From positions 1,867,081-1,931,080 of the forward strand of contig JACAXG010000074.1 in NCBI GenBank assembly GCA_018881555.1: DNA of 64,000 bases, in the 5' to 3' direction. The position numbers were made by a program, and so were the translations under genes. A model generated the notes under the pieces. It ran no database searches and was not told where the DNA came from. It was given only the letters and a program-made list of their open reading frames with translations. This DNA is from Amblyornis subalaris (taxonomy: Eukaryota; Chordata; Aves; Passeriformes; Ptilonorhynchidae). Positions 36,301 to 48,300 of this stretch are shown here, one piece after another (positions within the stretch are counted from its first letter, which is position 1; the number at the start of each line of letters is the position of its first letter).

Positions 36301-39300
36301 TCTGATCAGCCTGAATAAAGCCTCATATTTGTAAAAGTTAATTTGTAAAGAATCCCACTGTTACTAGATTGTGCGTTTGGAGAATTGAAGGTTTTTACCA
36401 GCTTTCATTCAGTTTTACCTTAGCTTTTTGTCTCACCTATCACATCTTTAGACTCCCTTTTAACTCCAGAGTATCTCTATCTACATTTAGTTACGAAAAT
36501 CAAGCTTAGTGTTTATTATGTGATATACCATATTCCCTGGCTGTGCTGTGGGTCTGAGGCTCACGAGGGAGCAGCGGGTCCTTCCCTGATCCATGGGCCA
36601 GCAGTGCTGGAGCTCCAGGTGTGCAAGGAAATCTTGGTACACGAGAGATGTGAAGCATTGGGTTGGACACTACATTGGAGATTTGCTGATATAATGCTCT
36701 AATATTCAGAGACCAAAAGTCAGGCAAGTTTTTTCCTTTTCTTCTTTTGGAAGCCTAAAAATGCACTACTTTTTTTTTTTTTTTCCCTGAGCCGGTACAC
36801 TTCTTGCTGAGTAGGCCATAGTATTTTTATATATGCTGATTTTATGTCTGAATACTCTCTTTTTTATGTAAAATGCATCTTTCATGAGACTATTTTTCTT
36901 TCAGTCTGCTGGCTGTGTGTGTGCTGGGCAGACTCCCACCCACAAGCAACTAAGCTGCCAGTTACCTGCAACACTTCAGCTTTTGCTTTCTTTGAAATAG
37001 TGAGTTTAATAATCAAACAATTTTAAATTTTTTACCTGTTAAGGCACTTCTAATCTAGTTGTACGATTGTGTAGCATTCAGGCTCCAGAGTTCTTGTGTA
37101 GATTTAGCTTTAAAATGTGCATACCACAGTTCTGGTTTGCAGAGGAAGGTAGAGGGAGTGAGTCAGTAATTGCTGGTTTATTTAGTAACTGTGGCATTAA
37201 AAGCCTCTTAAAACACTATAGATACAGTTTTACCCTGCATGATAGGTTACAGAAGCACTAGCTTGTGGAATTCTTGATATTTCTATTGGGAACTAGATAT
37301 TTAAGAAGAAAATTAAAAACAAACTTGATTGAGCAAAATCCACGTTCTGTGTCCTGAGTTCAGGTGCATACAATGCCTAATGCTGATGCCTTCAGGAGGT
37401 ATGAAGTTCTTTCTGGTATTTAGCTTCTTTTTCTCCGTTATTTATCATCTCTTGCCTGTTAAGTTTTCTTTTTCAGTAAACATTCCTGTTGATCAATATG
37501 AAATCAAGTTTCTGTGCGTGGTTACTCCCCACTGTTACAGTGCATTACACACGAGATTAGGTTAACATAGCTTTAAAGATGCATCTCTTGCAAAGCATTT
37601 GTGGTGTTAGATGAGGTCCTGTGCCAACCACTTTGTTATTTAGAGAGAAATGCACCTTCCCTCTGAGGATGTGTGTCTCTTGGCCCAGCACTGNTGGGTG
37701 CAATTAGTGTCAGTGATGGAAACTGTGTAGGTGTTATTAGTGGGCACGTGCACAAGTTGCTCACTGCTGCGTGAGAGGCATCACAGCCAAACCCACTGCA
37801 GCAGAACTCCTCTTGCAGCCTGGGGAACCCAGCCTCTCGCTGTGTTATTGCCATGAATTTATGGTTTGTTAAAGTTGGTGCAGCCTTATACTTCCTAAGA
37901 CCTTCCAAGTTTACGTCAGAGTGCTGAAAACCGTAGAGGTGCTACTACAGTGTTACATGCCTTTGCTGATGGTGCTAATTCAGTTCGTGCAGCTGCCTGC
38001 CTGTGCAGAGAAAATGAGAACTTTGTCACGTCTGTGTTTGTTGAAAACGTGGGTAGGCTCCAGCTCTTGAGTTAGAGCAGTGCATTTTGGTCTGCGTGGT
38101 TTAGACTTTGCCTGTGCTGCTGTTAACTCTTTGGTGACAGCATTTCTATCAGCTGGACAGTTTTGATACCCTGAGTTTTGTAGNTATTTTTCATGAATAC
38201 TTCGTTAATTTCTTCAGTTTTCTTACATCATAATAATGAAGATAATGTATANATCTATAGCCCATTCTGGAGATTGGGTGGGTGAAGGCACATAGTTATT
38301 TTCCTCTTGCTTTGTTTGCTCTTGTTAGACACATCTTGGCACTGTGTTCCACTTGTGAAATGGAATGTCTTTTGCCGTGACTTGTCGTTACCAGCTGTCA
38401 GGACTTGCCACATACAGTAGCATGTCTTGGGAAATGCTTGTGACATGAGGATGGCCAGCCCTGCCTCGTGCCCAGCTGGCAGTCCNTGGGCAGGGCAGCC
38501 TTTTCCCCCTATTGTTAGGAATTACAACAACATCTAACGTTCTGCCACTGACATGAATTATATGAAAATATTTCTATAGAAATGCTAGCTGCTGAGCAGG
38601 GAAGAACTGGTCTGACAAAATGATACTCCTTAACATTGATAGATTGAATTACATACTTTGTATTCCTTAGTAAAATGTTATTAGAGTAGAAGTTAGCAGT
38701 GCTGCCTGATAACCAAATCTCTTTTTGCCTCAACAGGTATACAAAGCTCGGATATGCGGGTAATACTGAGCCCCAGTTCATTATCCCTTCATGTAAGTAT
38801 TTGTTACTAGGTATCAATGCTGAAGTTACTCTTGCAGTTTCTGTAACATGCTGTNTAAAAAAACCCCAGCAGTATTAAAAGTGAGTGACTTGACCTCTGA
38901 GTGATGACACAAAGTAATAGCCTGGCTCTTCTGTTTTGCAATNAATGCTCAGTTTTGAAAGATACATTCATTACAAAAGAATACTAATGCTTGAAGTGAA
39001 GCCAATTTGTTGGAAATTGAAATAATGTTAAAATCGAGTAGCATGGCTACATTTACTTTTTAGAGGGTTCTTCCACTGTTAGCGATTTGTCTGGTAGAAC
39101 TTCAGTTGATTATTAACTACAGAAAAAATTAAAATTGTATTTTTTAATATCTGTAGGCTTTCAAATGTTATACTTGCCAGGTATTGTCAGTATTACAGCT
39201 GTGTTAATTTACTGTGTTTTGCAAATACAACAAGAAAACATGTCAATTTTTCCTCGATGTAGAATAGCTTATTTATTTGCTCTCTGTCTTCTGAACTGTT

Positions 39301-42300
39301 TCTCCCACTTGAAGTGATACAGTTCTGCTCTAGAGAGTGGAACTCACTTAGCTTCCTTTAGAAATGCTTCACCTTTTGACCTCCTACACCACTTGGCAGT
39401 TTGTCATTGCTCATCTGTGCCAAAGTCATCATGGATTACATCCTGGTGAAAAGGAATAATTAGCACACCCAGTTTTCCTTGCAAATACAGCAGGAAGAGA
39501 GCTGGATCTAATAACTGCTTCATACATTGTCACTGTAGAATAGGACTTGGTAGTTCAGGCTCTGTGTTTTCTAGGAAACATACCTCAAAAAGTAATTTTC
39601 ATGGAAAGATAAGGCTGATTNACTTACTTGTATGAGAACAGGAGAATGCATTAAGAGAATCCTTTCAGTGTCTTCTATTTTGGCTTCTAATAAGTAGTTC
39701 TTAGCTTATTTGGTTTTTGAAATTAACTGCATTAAGTCTATTTCAGTGGCATATAAAACACTACAGTTTTGCTTTTCACATAAAAACTAGTTTAACATTA
39801 GATATAAAAAGTTCTCAAACATTGGAAAAACCCCTGCATTGCTCTTTAAACTTCGTAGTAGTTGTTAAATTATAAATGTGCAAACGGTTATTTAGTTTTG
39901 CATAAATAGAGTTTACGTACTTTTTCTGCATCTTTAAATTTGGTTTATTTACTTTTAAAATCACTTCCTTGCTCTGAAAAAGGAGAAGAAATATCATGAC
40001 NCTTTAAACAAATTCTGGCAATGAAATGACCTGTCAGATCATTAAGCAGAGAAATTTATACAACAGGGATGCTATTAAAGTAGAAGAGAAGGAGGGAAAA
40101 TGAGATTTTTTGACAGCCTTTTGATATAATGTGGTGTATTTAAAAAAGGATGCTCAGTATAGATGTTCCTACAGCTGAAATGGCCCTTGACTGCAATTCT
40201 TTCAGTAAAAAAGACATTTTTCTCATTTGTACTGCAATCCAAGCTAGATAATTACAGTAACTGCATGAGTTTGTATTAATCCTCTGCCTCGAATGAAATA
40301 AAATAGCACTGGGTTAATCCATATTAGAGAAACAAAAATAGAGTACAGCAGCACCTAGGTTTAAAGTAAAATGTTACCAAAAAATCCTGCATCTCTTCAA
40401 AGCACTTTCGTGTCTATAATGTCCTTCATNTTATTCCAAGTGGAAAAATGGTTTGGTTTCTCCTTTGACTTCCAGCAGTAGTCGTTGCATTTTATCAGAT
40501 TCTCTAAAATTAATGTTTGCTGTTAAACAGGTCTGAGCTGCATTCCTTGTGCCTTGTTCACTTGTAGCTTATCTTATTCACTCCTGCTCTTAACAAATTT
40601 TTATCTCCTTATGTTGTGTTCTTGATTTAATTCTGAATATGCTTCTGTAGAGATGATAAATGCTTGCATGAAAAGTGAAGTAAATGAGAATATATTGGGC
40701 TAATTTTTTGAAGAGGCTTGGGTTCACTGCTTTCTTCCCTGTCTGCTTTTTAGATCTTAGATCATTAATTTTGCTTGATTTTTATTCACNTAATCAGGTT
40801 TTTCCTGCACTGTGTTAAAATGGGAGTCACCTTCTTTCCATTACTCAGTAGTTGCCTTAATTTTTCATCTATTTCAGCTTATCTCTGATAGCTGATGGCC
40901 TTTTCTTTACCTTTGAAAGAAAAAACTGGCCTGAGTAGTGTTTCAGCACAAAAATTGATTCAATGCGAGGATGTTTTCTTTTTTTTCTTTCTAAAAGCTC
41001 TTAATTCTTGTGCCAAGCAAACCAAAGGCAACTTCTCAGTACTGCTGGAGTGCTGCCCATCCTCAGGCTCTGCAGAAGCTCAGCTCTGGTTTCAGCAAGA
41101 TTTATTTTCTTGTTTGTATGGTCAGGATATGATTCTTGATTCAGGTTGTTTGCTTCTAATTTCTGCCTTTCAAACCCAGGGCTGAACAAAATATGAGACC
41201 TCCCATCTTGTTTTAAACTTGTAACAGGGTGGAATCAGTTGGGCTTGAACGTTGTTCTAATCCTGTGGCACATGGTGGATTTTACTTGAAAGTTCTTCAA
41301 GATAACACACACGTGGACAGAAAAATTCCCCCAAATGTGTGAGCTCTGTAACAATGACCTGAAAATATTTGTCGAGATTCCTCTCTTGACTTGCAGCAAG
41401 CACCTGCCTTGCGACATTTCCTTCCCTGCCGGTTGAGCTTCTGCTTCCCATCTACCCACCCTGCTTCTGTCTGGCTTCCTCCAGCCTGCTGCTTCCTCTC
41501 TGCTCTCCTGTGAGCAGCTCCAGAAGTTGCAGTATGATTCAGTTTTCTTCCTGAAGAGCTCAAAATAATGACCTCTGTTTCATCCTGTTCAGTCTTTCAC
41601 AACATTCAACTTCTTAGTTTCTCTGGCTGCACAGCTCTGCTTGTGTTGCTCCGTCTGGGAGGAGAAGGGAGGAGGATGGGGAGATCAATGAACTCAGGGT
41701 GCTTTACCCCTTAGCAGGCTTTTGATTTCCAAATCCTGTAGCTGTGCTGCCCTGTCTGGTGGGCTTGAGGCTGCAGCAGCCGTTTTCATAAATTTTTTTC
41801 GTCTTAGTTGTGAGCAAACAACTTCTTGCTGAAGGTGAGAACTAGAAAAATACTTCTGCCATGGAAGGAGCTTTTGGATCACAACTTCTGTACAGTTGAG
41901 GCTGATGTGAATGCTTCTTGTCTATATGAATTTCCTCATTTGTGTAATGATTGTGTTTAAAGGCAAGTAGTAAGACTTGAAAAAATACAGCAGATATTGC
42001 TGGTGCTGCAACCCTGTAGCTGGGGAGTGATTCTTTTTTAAAGGATAGCAATAGTAATACTACTACTTAAAATTGTTACTGTTATTATTGGAGTGTGCAG
42101 AAAATTAGCATATTTTGAATAAAATGAGATCTGTAAGAATATCCTATTGTAGTGATTCTTCTTGTTTTACTTCCCTGACTGCATGTTGTGTCTAACAATT
42201 AAATTAAATTTGTATTTAAGTCCTTACCGTGCTTACCCATGATTGAAATTCAAATTATCTGTGTTTTATGTAGCTTTTCTCAGTTATGCTTGAGACAAAG

Positions 42301-45300
42301 GATGACTGTGATTACAATGTATCTGTTTTTCAATGTAGGTTTCTCTTTTTAGTGCACGATATATATCCTGCACTAAATATATACCTAGATACCTACAATA
42401 ATGTTTGTGTTCTCTGTTGAAGGTATTGCTATCAAAGAGTCAGCAAAAGTGGTGGATCAAGCACAAAGGAGGGTTTTGAAAGGTGTTGATGATTTAGACT
42501 TCTTTATTGGGGATGAAGCAATAGAAAAACCAACTTATGCAACCAAGGTATTTAGAGAAATTTGTAATATCGTTTTTCAATACTGTTTAACAAGCATCAC
42601 CTATACAGTAACTTAAATCTGATTTATTTATTTATTAGCTCTGTTTTAATGGAAAATAAGTTTTGGTGTTAGTTTTGTTGACCTTGGGGCGCCTGTGGGA
42701 ATTTGCAAAACAGTTTGTGAATACAAGGGAGGCTGGGAGGGTGTTAAGTGGAAATGCTGTGTTCTCATGTGTTCCTTGGCAGCTTCTGTCAGCAGCATCA
42801 GAGCTGGGACACTGGGCTGGGGGAGCCTTTGGTTTATCCCAGTGCCACCATTCTGTTCTCTGTGAGAGAAATGCAGAGTGTTGTCTCTGCTACTCAAAGT
42901 TGGAATCAGAATTTTGAATAGGTGTCACATTGGAATAGGGGCAACCCGAAGCAAGGTTTCTTGCCTCTGTAGATCATATGCTTTTACTGCAGCTGAAAAC
43001 ATTTTTTTTTTTGGTCTGTTTTGCCTTTTGTTTCCAATTATAATTTGATATTTTTCTCCAACAGTGGCCTATCCGCCATGGTATAGTTGAAGACTGGGAC
43101 CTGATGGAGAGGTTTATGGAGCAAGTAATCTTTAAGTATCTAAGGGCAGAACCCGAGGACCATTATTTTCTTTTGGTAGGTAAATTTATGCACTACTTAA
43201 GAAATTGCATGTGACCAATAACAATGTGCTGATTTATGTAAATTCTTAAATATANATATGCATATTTTGAAAGCTAAAGTAAATAAATTACCTGAAGATT
43301 TCTTGACCTGCCTTAAGCCATCCAAGTTCTTTAATTTTCTAAAAATGTCAGTGTGTCTGAGCAGCAAACATTTTTCTGTTCTTTTCTCATTTCCCTCCAA
43401 ATTGTCTGATTCATTGCTTTTTTCTTCTCCACTGAATTCAATAATCTCAAGTTTACATGTTTGAGCCAAAAAAAGTACTTGTGTTTTGACTTTACATAAT
43501 TGCAATTGTTTTGTTTTTGCAGTACTGCCATCTGGATGAAGTATCTAGAGAGTAAATTTTTGTCTTTTTATTTTCTGTGAAATTGGAAGGATTGATTGTC
43601 ATATTTGGGTAGACTAGATCTAAATTACGGTCAATGTTATTCTGAAGCATCTGCTATTCCTTAGTATTTTATTTAAGGCCATTGAAATAGGCAATTTGGT
43701 TTAGTGTAGAAATAATAGACCAAGTTTGGAATTAGAGGTGTTTGCCAAACCTNTTGAAGTGCCTCCACCTTCCTGAATCAGGAATAATTAGGTTGCTCAA
43801 GGCTGTGTCCAGCCAAGCTGTGAATATCTCTTAGGATCAAGATGCTCTGACAACCCCGGGCCCCTTTTCCAATGTTTGACAACCCTCATGTTACCTTTTC
43901 CCCCCCCAATACCTACTTAGGATTTCCCACGTTGCAGTTTGTCTCCATGGCCCCTNGTCCCAACACCTTTGTGAAGAGTCTGGCTCCTTCCTCTTTTTAC
44001 CCTCCTGTTACATAGTTACTGCAGTGGAAAGTGGTATTTTTTTCTCAGATGTTCTGTAGCACTATCCAAAATACTCTTTCAGAGTAGAGCCTTGAGTATG
44101 TTTGATATTTCAGTGAAAGCTGTAGCACACTATTAGGGCATGTTGTATGTTCAGCTTCTCTCACTTGAGTACACTTCTACAATTTGNTAGAGTGATTGCC
44201 TTCTGAAAGAAAACAGCTCTTTTCACTGCGAAATCCGAAAAAGTCATTCTTTAGGCCTGCATCCTTTGACATATTTTGATAGTCCTTGATTCTTTCAAGT
44301 GAAATCAAAAGTTGTAGTGAGTTAACCAACCCACGAAGGGGGCCTTTTATGTAAATGCTTAAGTAGTAACTACTGTAGTGTTTTTATTGCATTTCTGGTT
44401 TTCTTTCTTTTCATGCAATTTGCATAAATTCTTAAAAGCGCCCTTTGTACATTACTATTTTTACATGCTATTGTTGTTGGATGACTCATCTTTCAAAACT
44501 TAGGGTTTGGTGTGGTTTTTTTTTTAAAGTCAAATGTTTGGTTTAAATGTAAGTAAAACTCATGTTTTTTTTTTTTTTGTCTCACAGACTGAGCCTCCAT
44601 TAAATACTCCAGAAAATAGAGAATATACTGCTGAAATCATGTTTGAGTCTTTCAACGTTCCAGGGCTATATATTGCTGTTCAGGTAAGGGCAGGATGTTG
44701 AAAGTTAGAGCTGCAGTATTTCTCCTTGGGCTAAAACTGATTTCGCTGTGAAAATTGTGTAAGTGGCGTTTGGAATGCTNTTATGTCCTTCTGGTTAGCA
44801 GTTCCAGCACTGCATGTTTGACATGCTTTGACTCATGGGTGGTTAGCTGGGTACTATTCTTCTGTTAACTGGACAGAAGGCTTCTGAGCAGTGGAGTATA
44901 ATATCTGTTGCATCATAAGTAAATAAAAAACCACACCACATCATAATAATCGTATTAATCCGAGAACTGAATCCTTCCCAATATGAAGTAACAAAAACTG
45001 ACGTTTGAGCATGGCTGAATAACCATCAGGCAAGAGTCAAAGACGATATTTGTGCAGTCTCTTTTTTTCTAAGCTGTTGTGTAGACAAATATAATGTTAT
45101 TANATCAGTGCAGCTGTTTCACTGATATTTGGGTTTGGTGTGTGTTTTCTTCCAAGGCTGTGCTTGCCTTAGCTGCATCTTGGACGTCAAGACAAGTAGG
45201 AGAGCGAACGCTGACTGGCACAGTTATAGACAGTGGGGATGGTGTCACCCATGTTATTCCTGTGGTAAGTATTGCTTCAAAGCTACAGAAGCAGTTAAAG

Positions 45301-48300
45301 TGGAGAACAATTTGTCCTGGAAGTTGTCTGAAGTGTACACCTACACAGACTGAAGTATAGATGGGAGTCTTCAAAAGCGTCAGATGATTTCCAGGGTTGT
45401 GGGTGCGAGTTTGGGTTCTTTTTGTAGTGCAGAAGCTCCTGGAGAACTTCTCTGTACCCTGAGATTGCCAGGGCATGTTGTCCTTCAGTGACTTACCTTA
45501 AAAGGTGATTTGCCAAGGCCATGCTAAATTCATATCTAGATACCAGATACATTTGTATTTTCAAAATGAAGTTAGGTTACAATTTAAGACAGGAGTCTAT
45601 ACAAAGCTTTATCATGCCACAGTAACATCAATTTTTTAAAAATAGCAGCATTGGCAGTGATCAAACATATACTGTCATGTAGCAATTTCTTACTAATTTT
45701 GGTAGAGTATAGTGGCTAAATCTTTGTTCAGACTGTTCATCCAAGATGGTGTATTTTAATAAGACTTAGGAAACAATTGACACATCAGACCTTCTATAGG
45801 TAAACTTTTTAAATTGTACTTAGTTGTTTAAATTGCTTTTTAAAAGAGTTGAACTTTTCTGATCTGTGGGTTTGGGGTTTTTTTTAATTGAAATAAGAGT
45901 AGGTATTCTGTATCACTTGAATCATTAACCTCCTTTGCAGAATGCCATTTACTTGACTTCTGGAATTTTTAAACATGTTGAACAAATTGTCAGCATTGGT
46001 CTACCACTTTTATTATAAAATAGATAAAGAGGAATTAACAAATGCTTTTGTCTGTAGTGAAGCTAACAATAGTGGTAGATTTTTTAATGACATTTTCTAT
46101 GTTAGTAAGATGTTTTTGTATGAATGTAAGATGTGTGTTTATAGGAAAGTTTAAGCATTTAATATGAGTGAGATATCTGGATTCATCTGTTTGAATTTAG
46201 CAGATCTGGTAGGGTTGAAGGCCAACCCTGCACACTTGGTTTCTTTGTTTAGACCAGATATTTGTAATGTATTGATTCTGGTCCCCAGGATGAGTGTGAC
46301 TTACAAGGGTAGGTTGATGGATGAGTATGGGCCAGTCTGATGTTCTAAGCAGTCTCAATTAATGTGCTGAAATGATGCATTTTCTCCCTGCTTTCAGAAA
46401 ATTAATTTTGGTTCATGTGGATTGTAACGTCTTACATCAGTGGCTGTGACTGCAGGGCCACATCATTTATTCTAAAATAATATTTCACCAAAGAGGTTCC
46501 TTGACCTTTTTGGTAAGAGTAACCTCATTTTGAAGAGAAAATAAAGGCCAAGGAATAGTGAGTATAGTGATTTGTCTGCCTTATGTACTAGTGACCTTTC
46601 TGTTCCTTCTAACCTTGTAAGAATTATGAACCAATGCAATGCAGAGTAAAGTAAGGCTATACTGTGAAGAATTGGATTTGTGGTAATTAAATGAGCCAGT
46701 CTTAAAGGGCTTCAGCCTCAGAATCACAGGGAGTGGATAGGAGTTTAGACTCCATGTCTTTCTCTCTCCCTCCTGAGCTTGGTTGAAAGTAGTTCATGTC
46801 AGTATCTTTCTTCCCATTAATTTCATTTCCAGGCTGAAGGATATGTGATTGGCAGCTGTATCAAACACATTCCAATTGCTGGGAGAGATATCACATACTT
46901 CATTCAGCAGTTGCTGAGGGAGAGAGAAGTAGGAATTCCTCCTGAACAATCCTTGGAAACAGCTAAAGCAGTGAAGGTAATGTGAATGTTGCAGATGTTA
47001 AGATTNTTTTATATCAGATCTTAATATGTGGTTTTAAAGTACAAGAATATCTGAAAGTAATTGTCCTTCTGAGTAGTGGTGTTCTGTTTCTAAGTAATAT
47101 AAAAATGCCTAAATAATGTAATAACATGAAATAATAATAGTTGGGTTATACTCAGTTTGGCCTGGAGTTTCACTCTTCACCTGTTGTCTCCCCTTTCTCT
47201 TCCTCTCCATTATCATTATTGTTGTTGTCATTACCCTGTCACTATTATTATTGTAATGTTCTGTAGAAAATGCTGTTGGTTGGATGTATAATTGTAATTG
47301 CTCCTATATTCTTTCTGAATGTTAATATGTTCTTTTTTGTAGTGCATATTACATAGAGAACAAAGCTATTCTGTAAGACATTCAGCTTAAAGTACACTTA
47401 AATTTTATTTCTCTGGCAGTTCTTCAATGTACTTCAGAACTAATTTCTTACAATCATTGAAGTTTAGAGTAAAAGCAGAAGAAAAGTAATTTAGCTCAGC
47501 AAGAGCTTTCAGTTCTGCACAGAAATGATCTGTAGTAGCAGAGCCATTATCTACCTGTGTACAGTAAATGTCAGTTCAGCTGTTTTGAGGCCTATTCTTT
47601 ATCTNCCGATTTAGTACTTATTCTTAAAAGTTTAAATTGCTACACTCTTTAAAATTTCTTACCAATGTTCTCTGCTATACTTTGGATAGTTGTAACTGTA
47701 TCTATTCAATTTCCAGGAGCGCTTTAGTTACGTTTGCCCTGACTTAGTAAAAGAATTTAACAAGTATGACACAGATGGTACAAAGTGGATCAAACAATAT
47801 ACTGGAATTAATGCTATCTCAAAGAAAGAATTTACCATTGATGTTGGTTATGAGAGATTCCTGGGGCCAGAGATTTTCTTCCATCCTGAGGTAAGTTGAT
47901 TTGAATTGTCTATACTTTATGTTTTTAGGTGCATTTTAGATGATAGCATAGAAGTTCCATTTGCAAAGTTGTAAAGAAGTGGTTATCCTNTTTTACACCA
48001 ATAGCTGGTATCTTTTTATAAATAAGAGGAAATGTAAGTCAGCATTGTTTATTCTTGATTGCTACTAATCTTTATACAAATTCAGGTTGATACATAAAGC
48101 ACTTATAAATGGCAGAAAAATAGGTAACATAACTGTTTCCATTGTAAGTTTTAATGACACTTGTAGTATAATAGAATGGCTCTTCCCTTTTTTTTCTCTT
48201 TACCTCCTTTCCTTTGCAATATGAGGTCCTCCACATTGATTTGTCTTGATTTTATTCCTGTTTGCAGTTCGCTAATCCTGACTTCACGCAACCAATCTCA

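Noticed and set aside
47210..47256. ATT/GTT-rich stretch in intron 7 considered as a microsatellite locus
   Set aside because: Too irregular to define a unit or copy number; mentioned only within the intron entry.
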